DNA of 64,000 nucleotides. Source: Betaproteobacteria bacterium (GTDB taxonomy: Bacteria > Pseudomonadota > Gammaproteobacteria > Burkholderiales > Usitatibacteraceae). How positions within the stretch are numbered: position 1 is the stretch's first letter; each line of letters begins with the position of its first letter. The DNA lies in NCBI GenBank assembly GCA_016720855.1, contig JADKJU010000005.1, positions 434,001 to 498,000 of the forward strand, written 5' to 3'. The position numbers were made by a program, and so were the translations under genes. A model generated the notes under the pieces. The model saw only the letters and a list, made by a program, of their open reading frames with translations, had not been told where the DNA came from and ran no database searches. Positions 16,903-24,478 of this stretch are shown piece after piece.

Positions 16903-17811
16903 ATGCGGACGGATCTTGCGTTCTTCTCGACGTTGGTCAAGAGCGGAAGCCTGACCGCTGCGGCCAGGGAGTTCGATGTCACGCCATCGGCCGTGAGCAA
17001 ATGGCTCGCGCAACTCGAGTCCCGTCTAGGCGTGAGGCTGATCGCGCGCAACACCCGCCGCATCAGCCTGACGAACGAGGGCGAGGTCTACCTGACCGAA
17101 GGCCGGCGGATCTTGGCCGAGATTGATGACCTCGAGAGAACCATCGCGAGCAGCAAAGCGGCGCCCGTTGGCCTTCTGAGAGTGAATGCGACGCTGGGCT
17201 TCGGGCGCAGTTTCATCGCGCCGGCCATCTCGAAGTTCTCGGCGCAATACCCGCACCTGGAGATCCAGCTTCTCCTGACCTCCCGCCCGCTGAGCCTTGC
17301 CGAAGGGGCGGCCGACATCGGCATTCGCTTCGGCGAGCCTCCCGACGCCCGCGTGACGGCTCGCAAGATCGCAAACCATCGACGCCGGATCTTCGCTTCA
17401 CCCAGCTATCTCAAGGAACGCGGCCGGCCCCAGGTGCCGCACGACCTCACGCATCACAACTGCCTCATCGTGCGACAGGACGACGTAGCGTACGGGCAAT
17501 GGCACTTCACCAAGGGGCGGAAGTCCGAGACGATCAAAGTCCGCGGGAACCTCAGCAGCAACGACGGCGCGGCGGTCCTGGTCTGGGCGTTGAAGGGGCG
17601 GGGAATCCTGATGCGCTCTGAGTGGGATGCGGCGCCATTCGTTCGAAGTGGGCAACTGGAAGTGCTGCTGGACGAATATGGGCTACCGCCGGCCGACATC
17701 TATGCCCTGTATCCGCAGAAGCAGAACCTCGCCGCGAAGGTGCGCGTGTTCGTCGAATTCCTGGTGGCGCACTTTGGGCAAGGGTCGGGGAAGGAGCGAA
17801 TTCAGTGGTGA
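16903..17811 (+). CDS. LysR-type regulator, TtdR/DmlR-like
   Basis: 302 aa. Winged helix: MRTDLAFFSTLVKSGSLTAA, DVTPSAVSKWLAQLESRLGV. The effector domain begins VGLLRVNATLGFGRSFIAPA. It resembles DmlR/TtdR, the activators of D-malate and tartrate operons, and unlike the MdcR-like protein it has the short N-terminus of that group. It is divergent from ttdA and most likely activates ttdA-ttdB-transporter-bug in response to a hydroxy-dicarboxylate. Confidence 0.85.
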   Translation: MRTDLAFFSTLVKSGSLTAAAREFDVTPSAVSKWLAQLESRLGVRLIARNTRRISLTNEGEVYLTEGRRILAEIDDLERTIASSKAAPVGLLRVNATLGFGRSFIAPAISKFSAQYPHLEIQLLLTSRPLSLAEGAADIGIRFGEPPDARVTARKIANHRRRIFASPSYLKERGRPQVPHDLTHHNCLIVRQDDVAYGQWHFTKGRKSETIKVRGNLSSNDGAAVLVWALKGRGILMRSEWDAAPFVRSGQLEVLLDEYGLPPADIYALYPQKQNLAAKVRVFVEFLVAHFGQGSGKERIQW

Positions 17812-18104
17812 CCCCGATCTCGCCTCGATCGCATTCCTGAAGGCACGAGCGGGCAGGCGAGCGAATCCGTTCGGCAGCAATTTGTGACTAGTCCGGAGTT
17901 ACGGTGCTGCGTGGCCTTAATCATCAACCTGTGTGCATGCAGTCGGCGTCCAGTGGAAGCCTGGAACTTCCGTTTTGGGTCGATCGTGACCGCTCACGAT
18001 CTGCCTTTGAATAACTGCTTTCAGGCGCATCTGCGCACCGGCCATTCGCGATGCACGAGCTTCTCTGTCCAGCCCCTCAGCGCTGGCCGAACTCGTCGAC
18101 AAAT
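17812..18104. other. Right junction of the metabolic cassette
   Basis: About 290 bp without a supported gene, between the LysR gene and the leftward phage operon. It contains TTCCGTTTTGGGTCGATC near 17967, like a sequence in the 12.6 kb gap. It is where cassette DNA meets phage DNA. No transposase remnant, long direct repeat or tRNA is visible. Confidence 0.5.
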
Positions 18105-18344
18105 TTAGGTCTGCGCGGGTTGCCGGGCAGCCTGGCGAGTCCGCAGTACCTCGAAGCCCCGGCGCAGCAAGTAGCTGCGCACGAGGGACACAGCCGTGAA
18201 GATCAACCCGATCCAGAGATTCTGCGAAACAGTCGGGTGCATGCCGAAGAGCGGGAACACCAGGATCTGGGCAATGACTGCCACCACGAAGCCGACAATC
18301 ACGTTGGCGATTGATTCCATCAGGGACATCCAACGGGTCTGCAT
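18105..18344 (-). CDS. Small membrane protein, DUF7220-like
   Basis: 79 aa from ATG 18344, which overlaps the methyltransferase stop (TGATG). Two hydrophobic helices are visible: ANVIVGFVVAVIAQILVFPL (about 13-33) and LWIGLIFTAVSLVRSYLL (about 43-60), followed by a basic tail. The pattern FPLFGMHPTVSQNL matches what I recall of the DUF7220 family, small phage/plasmid inner-membrane proteins next to ParB-methyltransferases. Role unknown; a holin-like or superinfection role is only a guess. It is the last gene of the leftward operon. Confidence 0.72.
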   Translation of the reverse strand: MQTRWMSLMESIANVIVGFVVAVIAQILVFPLFGMHPTVSQNLWIGLIFTAVSLVRSYLLRRGFEVLRTRQAARQPAQT

Positions 18345-19624
18345 CAAGGCGATTCTTCCGAGGGCCGAGACTTGCCGTCGCCAGTGAGACTATCAAATGC
18401 CGCGCCATCGCTCTCCCGAGTAGCCTGCTTTCCAGACCATTCCTGCCACCGGCGCACGATTACATCGACGTACTGCGGATCGAGTTCGATCAGCGCCGCC
18501 CGCCGTTGCGCCTTCTCTGCCGTAATGAGGGTGGTGCCGGATCCGCCAAAGGGATCGAGCACGAGTTGCCCTGGCCGGCTTGAGTTCCGGACGGCACGCT
18601 CGACCAGCTCGACCGGCTTCATGGTCGGGTGCAGGTCGTTCTTCTGCGGCTTCTTGATCTGCCACACGTCGCCCTGGTCCCGGTCGCCGCACCAATGGCG
18701 CTGGGATCCGTCCGGCCAGCCGTAGAGGATCGGTTCGTACTGGCGCTGGTAGTCGGCGCGACCCATGGTGAAGGTGTTCTTGGCCCAGATGATGAAGGTG
18801 GACCAATGGCCGCCCGCGGCGCGAAAGGCTGCCTGCAGGACGTCCAGCTCACTGGAGGACATCGCGACGTACACGGCGCCCTGGCAGCGGGCGAGCATCG
18901 GCGTCAGTGCCGCCAGGATGAAGTCGTAGAACCCATCCCCCAGGTTGTCGTTCAGGATCGCGCGATCCTTGCCGCGCATCTTGTCCTTGGCCGAGTTGGC
19001 GTAGTTCACGTTGTAGGGCGGATCCGTGAACACCATGTCCACCAGCCCGTCTCCGAGCAGCTTCTGGTACGACTCGGCCAATGTGGCATCGCCGCATAGC
19101 AACCGGTGCTGGCCCATGACCCAGATGTCGCCGGGGCGGGAGATCGGATTCTCCGTGAGCTCGGGAACGGCATCGTCGTCGGTGTCGCCACTTCTGGCAC
19201 CGTTCTCATCTGCCAGGAGTTCGGCCAGTGCATCGGCATCGAAGCCGGTGAGCGCGAGATCGACGTCCTCATCCTGCAGGGCAGCGAGTTCCGTCCGAAG
19301 CACGTCGTCGTCCCAGCCCGCGTTCTCCGCGATCCGGTTGTCGGCAATGACCAACGCGCGGCGCTGCGTCGGCGTCAGGTGATCCAGCACGACCACCGGC
19401 ACCGTCGAGAGTCCCAGCTTCTGCGCGGCGGCGAGCCTTCCGTGGCCGGCGACAATCACACCATCGGCCCCGGCGAGGATCGGGTTTGTGAAACCGAACT
19501 CGGCGATCGAGGCCGCGATCTGCGCGACCTGGTCCTCCGAGTGGGTGCGTGCGTTGCGACCGTAGGGGAGCAGTTTGGCCGTCGGCCACCGCTCGATCTT
19601 GTCGGCTAGCCAGGATGAGGTCAT
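18344..19624 (-). CDS. ParB-N domain DNA methyltransferase 1 (N6-adenine / N4-cytosine type)
   Basis: 426 aa. Residues about 10-110 are a ParB/sulfiredoxin-like N-terminal domain (LLPYGRNARTHSEDQVAQIA, then IVAGHGRLAAA). Residues about 165-405 are a beta-class amino-methyltransferase with catalytic FTDPPYNVNY and the AdoMet-site DPFGGSGTTL near the C-terminus. DPPY fits N6-adenine methylation. Such fused proteins are common in phages, where they protect DNA from host restriction or mark phage DNA. The start overlaps the stop of methyltransferase 2 (19621-19624). Confidence 0.9.
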   Translation of the reverse strand: MTSSWLADKIERWPTAKLLPYGRNARTHSEDQVAQIAASIAEFGFTNPILAGADGVIVAGHGRLAAAQKLGLSTVPVVVLDHLTPTQRRALVIADNRIAENAGWDDDVLRTELAALQDEDVDLALTGFDADALAELLADENGARSGDTDDDAVPELTENPISRPGDIWVMGQHRLLCGDATLAESYQKLLGDGLVDMVFTDPPYNVNYANSAKDKMRGKDRAILNDNLGDGFYDFILAALTPMLARCQGAVYVAMSSSELDVLQAAFRAAGGHWSTFIIWAKNTFTMGRADYQRQYEPILYGWPDGSQRHWCGDRDQGDVWQIKKPQKNDLHPTMKPVELVERAVRNSSRPGQLVLDPFGGSGTTLITAEKAQRRAALIELDPQYVDVIVRRWQEWSGKQATRESDGAAFDSLTGDGKSRPSEESP

Positions 19625-21021
19625 GCCGCGGCCTCCGTGAGGTAGAGCCGCTCCCTGCGGACCTCCTCAAACAACTGTCCGGTAGCCACCAGCGTCACCG
19701 GTTGGCCAGGGTAGTTCTGCTGAAAGCGCTTGATGGCGACGTCCACGTACTCGGGCGCGATCTCGACCGAACGGCAGGCGCGCCCCTTTCGCTCGGCCGC
19801 CAACATCGTCGTGCCGCTTCCGCCGAAGGGTTCGAATACGATGTCGCCCTTGGCCGAATAGGCCTCGATCACGAATTCGGGCAGCGCCACCGGAAACACG
19901 GCCGGGTGGTCGATGTCCTGGCCGATCCTGCCTTTGTGGCGCATGACGCGGATGACGGAATCCGGGATCCGGGTCTCCTGCGTGGGCAGGCCCGCGTGGG
20001 TCCAGCCGCCGACGTCCCCGGCCTTGCTCCGCATGGCAGTGGAGGAACCATCTGCTCGTAGGTGCGAGTCCTGGCCGGCGTGCTTACAGGGGACGATCTT
20101 GTTGGGCTTGCGGCTCTGGCGGTTGAAGTGGAAGACGAACTCGAAGCTCGGCGCCAACCGACCCGCCCAGTCGCCGGGCATCCCGGGCCCCTGGTCCCAC
20201 ACGTACCAAGCGAAGCGCCGCCAGCCTTGGGTCCGCATCCACTCGAGCCACGCATCCCAATACGGGATGTACTCGTTGTCCCGATGGATGAGCCCCAGGT
20301 TCACGAGCACCTGGCCATCCTCAGCTATCGGGACCCGAGCGAACACGCCACGCATTAGGCCGTCCCAATCGGCGATGCCGCCGCTGGTGTAGTCGCGCTG
20401 GTTCCCGTAGGGCGGGGAGGTAAAGCAGAGGCGCGCCTGCGAGCCCTCCATCAGCGCCGCGACCACGGCGGCGTCACTGGCATCGCCACAGATCAGGCGA
20501 TGGGCCCCGAGGAGCCATACGTCGCCCGGCCGGGAGACTGGCACCGCTGGGGCCTCGGGCACTTCATCGGCCGCGTCCGGTCCGTCGGCGTCGTTCTCTT
20601 GGTCGCCTCCTCGGTCAGCATCGTCTGCCAGCAGGGCCTCGATCTCGGTGGCGTCGAATCCAGTGAGCGCCAGGTCGTAACCCGCCTCCGTGAGTTCCGC
20701 CAGCTCTAAGGCCAGCAGCTCGTCGTTCCAGCCGGCGTCAAGCGCCAGGCGATTGTCCGCGATGATGTAGGCGCGCTTCTGCGTGGGCGAGAGGTGCGCA
20801 AGCTCAATCACCGGCACCTCGGCAAGGCCCAGCTTTCGCGCGGCCGCGAGTCGTCCGTGGCCCGCGATGATTCCGTTTGCGCCATCCACCAGGACGGGCG
20901 AGGTCCAGCCGTACTCGACGATGCTGGCCGCAATCTTCGCGACTTGCTCTTCGCTATGGGTGCGCGGATTGCGAGCGTATGGGATCAGCGTCTCGACCTT
21001 CCGGTATTCGACGTTAAGCAT
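19621..21021 (-). CDS. ParB-N domain DNA methyltransferase 2 (SPPY type)
   Basis: 466 aa, same layout as its neighbour: ParB-N domain (LIPYARNPRTHSEEQVAKIA, IIAGHGRLAAARKLG), acidic linker rich in Asp/Glu/Ala, then a methyltransferase domain. The catalytic motif is FTSPPYGNQRDY, the Ser-Pro-Pro-Tyr form usually linked to N4-cytosine modification, and the AdoMet motif is EPFGGSGTTML. The two enzymes should therefore mark different bases or sites. It is the first gene after the divergent gap facing the broken endonuclease gene. Confidence 0.9.
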   Translation of the reverse strand: MLNVEYRKVETLIPYARNPRTHSEEQVAKIAASIVEYGWTSPVLVDGANGIIAGHGRLAAARKLGLAEVPVIELAHLSPTQKRAYIIADNRLALDAGWNDELLALELAELTEAGYDLALTGFDATEIEALLADDADRGGDQENDADGPDAADEVPEAPAVPVSRPGDVWLLGAHRLICGDASDAAVVAALMEGSQARLCFTSPPYGNQRDYTSGGIADWDGLMRGVFARVPIAEDGQVLVNLGLIHRDNEYIPYWDAWLEWMRTQGWRRFAWYVWDQGPGMPGDWAGRLAPSFEFVFHFNRQSRKPNKIVPCKHAGQDSHLRADGSSTAMRSKAGDVGGWTHAGLPTQETRIPDSVIRVMRHKGRIGQDIDHPAVFPVALPEFVIEAYSAKGDIVFEPFGGSGTTMLAAERKGRACRSVEIAPEYVDVAIKRFQQNYPGQPVTLVATGQLFEEVRRERLYLTEAAA

Positions 21022-21137
21022 GCGTGTGAGCGATCGCCTGTGGAATTGGGTTGCTATCCAGTTTTTGCACTGGCGCGACGATTTGCGCTACGGTCTCGGC
21101 AGATGCCACTTTGGCAGCCGCCTTGAGGGGTCACGCT

Positions 21138-21965
21138 GTGAGTGCGACTTACCAGGACCGACTGAAAGATCACCTCTCCCAGTACAAGGTCAGCAAGCTT
21201 GGGATTACGGCCAACGGCATCTGGACACGAAACAAGCAGGCCTACAGTCACATCCTTCCGGCCGCGCGAAAGTTCGAAAACTTTCTCGGAGCCTTCCGCG
21301 AGGAACTCCGATCCCTGGTTGAGGAAAGCGACGAGATCACCCTCCACAGGGACTTCCACCATCTGAACTCGTCACAGGCGATGTGCCTGAATCTCTTCTT
21401 CCCGCTGGCTGCCGACGAGGAGAAGGAAGACCCTGACTGACGCGCTCGGCGGCGCCCCGACATGGCGCGTGGCAAATCCTGGTCGTTCGAGAAAGTCCTC
21501 GACGAGGAAGAGAACACCAACTTCGACTTCCTCTATCGAACCGGCATCGGCGCCACCGCTTTCTTTGAGATCAAGCTATCGGAGAGCGGCTTCGGTACGG
21601 CCAAGAACGATGAACGACACCGTGGAAAGCTCGCTAAAATCTACGAGCCTCGACTTAGAGAGCGCGTCGATCCCGCGCTGCTCGAAGAGAAGAAGTTCTT
21701 CTCAACCTACCAGCTTTGCCGGAACTTCTCGTACCTGCAGCGCCCCGGAGATCAGCTCTTCATCGTATTTCCGAAGGCGAACAAGGTACTGACCAAGGAG
21801 CTCGACGCGTTTCTTGAGCTGGTCAACGAGAAGTACCGCGGCCACGTGAAGGCGGTTCACCTTGAGGCTTTGGTACCGCGGATCTTGGACTTGTTGCCGG
21901 CAGACGCGACGCGCTTGCGGCAGCACTACCGTGACTTCGCCGCCAAGTACCTTCCCCCGTCGTAA
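21138..21965 (+). pseudogene. PGN_0703-type restriction endonuclease, interrupted
   Basis: Two open stretches in the same frame encode consecutive parts of one protein. Part 1 (GTG 21138 with GAGGGG upstream, to TGA 21440) has LGITANGIWTRNKQAYSHIL and HHLNSSQAMCLNLFFPL. Part 2 (21462-21965) has WSFEKVLDEEENTNFDFLYR, FFEIKLSESGFG and YQLCRNFSYL. This is the order in PGN_0703-family putative endonucleases, which have a PD-(D/E)xK-like core (NFDF...EIK). Between the parts the +1 frame reads LTDALGGAPTWRVA, which looks like the native joining segment, so two compensating small indels rather than one stop mutation probably broke the gene. It is divergent from the two phage methyltransferases. Confidence 0.7.
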
Positions 21966-21971
21966 ACCCAG

Positions 21972-22010
21972 GGGTGCAAACCGCAAACCTGCAAACCTAG
22001 GTTTGCACCC
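21972..22010. repeat. Compound palindrome with GCAAACC repeats
   Basis: TGCAAACCTAGGTTTGCA at 21990-22007 is a perfect 18-bp palindrome. GCAAACC occurs three times as direct repeats (21976, 21983, 21991) and once inverted (22000-22006), so the right arm can also pair with GGGTGCAAACC at 21972-21982. It starts 6 bp after the endonuclease stop codon. It may be a terminator-like hairpin or a protein-binding site. Confidence 0.7.
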
Positions 22011-22095
22011 TGACGGTAGCGAAGCGCCGGGCTCGCGCCTCCCGCATGGCTCTTCGGCCAGGAAGGACCCGTGAATCGAACGCCGCAAATGAAAA

Positions 22096-22122
22096 CGCCC
22101 GCAGGGCTCAACCTTGCGGGCG
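22096..22122 (-). terminator. Terminator after the toxin-antitoxin operon
   Basis: CGCCCGCA (22096-22103) and TGCGGGCG (22115-22122) form an 8-bp stem. Read leftward the stem is followed by TTTTC, fitting rho-independent termination of transcripts coming from the GNAT toxin gene. Confidence 0.65.
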
Positions 22123-22235
22123 CATCTTTGCGAAGTAGCTGAATGCTATGCCTTCGATATTTACGCGTCAATCGCTTTTCGATGAATTGCAGCCGGCTCC
22201 TCACATCGATCATGCCGCGCAGCCAGCTCCCCCAA

Positions 22236-22751
22236 TCACGACACTCCGCGCAACAAGGCTTTGAGATCCTTCATGAGGAGAAACAGATGCATCGGGTCGG
22301 TCGGACTGGGCTCAAACTCCCATTGCAGGTACCACTTGCGGGCGTCTTCGTCCTTGGCGTGCACCAGTAGCGCGCGAATGCCGGCGATGTCGGCCGCCTG
22401 CGCCGTCCGCTTTAGCGCGTCCTTCAGCAATGCCTTGCCGAGTCCGACACGCTGGTGATCCCGATTCACCGCAAGCCGGGCCAGGATCATCACGGGCACC
22501 GGATGCTGCGGCATGCCCTTGGCTACTCTGGCCGCTGCCGCTGCGCGCTCGACACCCCCGACCACCAGGCTGTAGTAGCCAGCGACCACGCCGTCGCAGC
22601 AGCCCACGTAGGTCTGCGCGCTCTCCGACTGCTGGGCCGTCAGCGCATGGCGCTGCAGGAACTGGTTGAGCGCCGGATTGCCACAGTCAAAGGACTCGAC
22701 GGAATCCAGCGAGGCGATCTTCCGGATCGCCTCGAAGCGCCGAGCGGTCAA
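22236..22751 (-). CDS. GNAT-family toxin, TacT-like
   Basis: 171 aa from a TTG at 22751 that overlaps the antitoxin stop (TTGA); no ATG or GTG fits the family N-terminus. The chain has SFDCGNPALNQFLQRHAL, a hallmark of TacT/AtaT-type acetyltransferase toxins, and the acetyl-CoA loop DHQRVGLGKALL after LARLAVNR. Relatives acetylate the amino group of charged aminoacyl-tRNAs and stop translation. It is paired with a DUF1778 antitoxin directly upstream. The pair probably came in as a stability module within the phage operon. Confidence 0.88.
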   Translation of the reverse strand: MTARRFEAIRKIASLDSVESFDCGNPALNQFLQRHALTAQQSESAQTYVGCCDGVVAGYYSLVVGGVERAAAAARVAKGMPQHPVPVMILARLAVNRDHQRVGLGKALLKDALKRTAQAADIAGIRALLVHAKDEDARKWYLQWEFEPSPTDPMHLFLLMKDLKALLRGVS

Positions 22752-23026
22752 TCCAGTAACCCGCGCTCGGAGAGGAGCTTCCGAAGCTTCGGCTTCTTGG
22801 TGACCGGCCGGTCCAGTGCTGCCTGAAACTCGCGCCACTTGGCTGCTGGCAACTCGAAGCGCCGCCGGTCCGCCAAGGTCTGATTGGCCGCGGCGATGCC
22901 GGCATCCAGGAGAAACTCGCTCACGTTCTTGTGCGCAGTACGTGCAGCCTCCTGAAGCAGTTGCTTCACGGGCGAACTGGCGCGGACATCGATCCGCTCA
23001 GTCTTGGAGGGAGGGGCGGCACTCAT
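22748..23026 (-). CDS. DUF1778 antitoxin, TacA-like
   Basis: 92 aa from ATG 23026 (MSAAPPSKTERIDVRASSPV). The ribbon-helix-helix DNA-binding part is at the N-terminus (ERIDVRASSPVKQLLQEAA, then TAHKNVSEFLLDAGI). The C-terminal tail (WREFQAALDRPV) should wrap the GNAT toxin. In-frame ATGs at 23038 and 23056 exist, but the second sits inside the -10 box. It should repress its own promoter through the palindromes in 23061-23083. Confidence 0.85.
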   Translation of the reverse strand: MSAAPPSKTERIDVRASSPVKQLLQEAARTAHKNVSEFLLDAGIAAANQTLADRRRFELPAAKWREFQAALDRPVTKKPKLRKLLSERGLLD

Positions 23027-23054
23027 GGGCGATCCCATTGACGATTGAGGGCCC

Positions 23055-23083
23055 ATTATAGCGTCCGGACGTTGTCCTGACAA
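23055..23083 (-). promoter_or_regulatory. Toxin-antitoxin promoter with operator palindromes
   Basis: Read leftward: TTGTCA (23083-23078), 17-bp spacer, TATAAT (23060-23055), nearly consensus sigma-70. The -35 side is in the inverted repeat TTGTC-AG-GACAA (23072-23083) and the spacer holds the palindrome GTCCGGAC (23063-23070). Both are good sites for a ribbon-helix-helix antitoxin. The whole promoter lies within the last codons of the preceding phage gene. Confidence 0.75.
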
Positions 23084-23622
23084 TCGTTCTCGCCGCGCGC
23101 GTACCCGTAATGCACCGCCAGCACGGCGAGCGCCCCGACCAGAATGCCCTTCGCCTCGTACTGATTGAGCGGCCGACCGTTCCACCCCTCCAAGGCTGAC
23201 CACTCCTTGACGCTGCGCCCGAGGCCAGCGACGTGCCAGACGGCGCAGCCGCCGGGGCTGTTGATGCCGCCGACCGCATCCAGGGCCTTCCCCAGACGCT
23301 TGCGGGCAAACGCACAACGCTCGGTCATGCTGTCCCGCCACGGGCCTCCACCCCGGATGCGATCCAGGGGCGGAGCGCCTGCAGGATTCATTTGGGCGTG
23401 GGCGAAGTTGCGGTTGAACTCCTGCCCGGCATCGTGCATCTCCTGCGTGATTGATCCGTTGCGCAGCATGGTGCCCAGCGTGTCGATGCACCGGAAGTGC
23501 TCGGTCCGGTAGGTGGTCCCCTCCTCGGCAAAGCTATTCCACTCGGCGAGCCGGCCGCCGGCGAGTTGGACTACCGTTCCGTGCGCCAGAGCCTGAGGCT
23601 CACGTGCTCGCTTCTTACCCAT
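23056..23622 (-). CDS. Hypothetical phage protein, DUF6456-like
   Basis: 188 aa starting MGKKRAREPQALAHGTVVQL. Visible features are MHDAGQEFNRNFAHAQMNPA, an RxxxxALDAVGG segment and, near the C-terminus, GILVGALAVLAVHYGYARGE. The pattern of a helix-rich domain ending in ...L..LA.HYG resembles DUF6456 proteins of alpha- and beta-proteobacterial phages. No enzymatic motif is visible. It overlaps the end of the RuvC-like gene by 8 bp. Its own 3' end contains the promoter of the toxin-antitoxin pair. Confidence 0.65.
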   Translation of the reverse strand: MGKKRAREPQALAHGTVVQLAGGRLAEWNSFAEEGTTYRTEHFRCIDTLGTMLRNGSITQEMHDAGQEFNRNFAHAQMNPAGAPPLDRIRGGGPWRDSMTERCAFARKRLGKALDAVGGINSPGGCAVWHVAGLGRSVKEWSALEGWNGRPLNQYEAKGILVGALAVLAVHYGYARGENDCQDNVRTL

Positions 23623-24139
23623 GGCGGCTGCCCTCCACAACGCCATGGGCCAGCGCCCACTGCAGGATCGCCAGCGCGTCCGCTTCGTTGTCGTCGCCCG
23701 GATCAAAGCCCCGCGCCCGCATCGCCGCGATGACGAGGTCCTTGCCGGCGTTGCCTTTGCCGGTGGCGTGCTTCTTGATCGTCGCAACCGGCACGCCGGC
23801 GTAGGCCACCCGGTTCGCTTCGCACCAGGCCGAGAGCTGGCCTAAGAACGCGCCGTAGGTGTGGGCGGCCGCCGTTCCCTTGTGCGCCCTCACCTCCTCG
23901 AAGTACACGATCGCCAGCGGCCCTGCGCTCACGTGAAGTTCGCCGAGCCAGGTGGTGAAGCGGAGCATCGACATTCCGCCACCCTCGAAGCGTCCTGGCT
24001 TGAAGCCATTTGTGCCGGAGGTCACGAGGCCATTGGGCTGACGCAGCGCCCAGCCGGTGTTCTGGCCGAGGTCGAGCGCAAGAACGGCGCCAGAGGCCGC
24101 TACGGATGTGGGATGAGGGGATGTAGCAGGTGATGACAC
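23615..24139 (-). CDS. RuvC-like Holliday-junction resolvase (phage type)
   Basis: 174 aa from a GTG at 24139 with GGAGGAG a few bases upstream. RNase-H-fold acidic motifs are in place: ALDLGQNTGWAL (first Asp), VYFEEVRAH (Glu), and DPGDDNEADALAILQW (last acidic pair). ATIKKHATGKGNAGKDLVIA is also typical of RuvC-like proteins in phages. It should cleave branched DNA before packaging. It is the first gene downstream of the 340-bp motif-rich gap. Confidence 0.85.
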   Translation of the reverse strand: MSSPATSPHPTSVAASGAVLALDLGQNTGWALRQPNGLVTSGTNGFKPGRFEGGGMSMLRFTTWLGELHVSAGPLAIVYFEEVRAHKGTAAAHTYGAFLGQLSAWCEANRVAYAGVPVATIKKHATGKGNAGKDLVIAAMRARGFDPGDDNEADALAILQWALAHGVVEGSRHG

Positions 24140-24245
24140 AGACTCCTCCTGGGGGCGTTTAGGCGACCTGGAGGAGCACGTTCATCGCCGGGTCAGGGCT
24201 GATGCGGCTCCCTCATGTCCGACTGAATTCGGATCAGGGACTTTC

Positions 24246-24447
24246 TTCAATACTTCATTCCTTCAACCTAGTGGGTCTTGGCGTAGTCCTATAGAGAGAT
24301 ATTTCAATATTTCATTATTTCAATCTAGATACTTTATTTTTTTGATCTTTAGATTTTGGGCGCGCGCACGCGTGCGCGAGGATCTCTAGGGGGGGTCTGG
24401 ATATATGTATATGAGAGACACTCCCCTTGAAGAAATGAAGAATTGAA
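24246..24447. repeat. Three copies of the triplet motif TTCAAT-N2-TTCATT-N2-TTCAA
   Basis: Copy 1 at 24246-24267 (spacers AC, CC), copy 2 at 24303-24324 (spacers AT, AT), both on the plus strand; copy 3 at 24426-24447 in inverted orientation (spacers TC, TC). Each copy has three 6-bp elements at an exact 8-bp period, in the same order AAT/ATT/AA, while the 2-bp spacers differ. Copies 1 and 2 start 57 bp apart. Confidence 0.85.
24363..24378. repeat. 16-bp GC palindrome
   Basis: CGCGCACGCGTGCGCG reads the same on both strands. It lies between triplet-motif copies 2 and 3, which are inverted relative to each other, so the whole segment could extrude as a cruciform or RNA hairpin with this as the inner stem. 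Confidence 0.8.
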
Positions 24448-24478
24448 GAATCCCCTCGCGCGCCCCTAACGCATTCAT

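Larger units (their letters stand above)
24140..24478. promoter_or_regulatory. Motif-rich AT/GC intergenic region (possible phage origin or control region)
   Basis: 339 bp without a gene, between two leftward genes. It combines three copies of a triplet AT motif, an A/T-rich tract (24325-24357), a 16-bp GC palindrome (24363-24378) and a run of alternating TATATGTATATG (about 24402-24413). It is far more AT-rich than its surroundings. Such a mixture is typical of replication origins with iterons and an unwinding element. It could also be the control region for the ruvC-to-methyltransferase operon. Confidence 0.6.

Noticed and set aside
24157..24185. Possible fifth promoter unit (AGGAGCACGTTCATC, GTTCAT at 24180)
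   Set aside because: The -10-side sequence matches copy 2 well, but the -35 position reads GTTTAG and no rightward gene follows.
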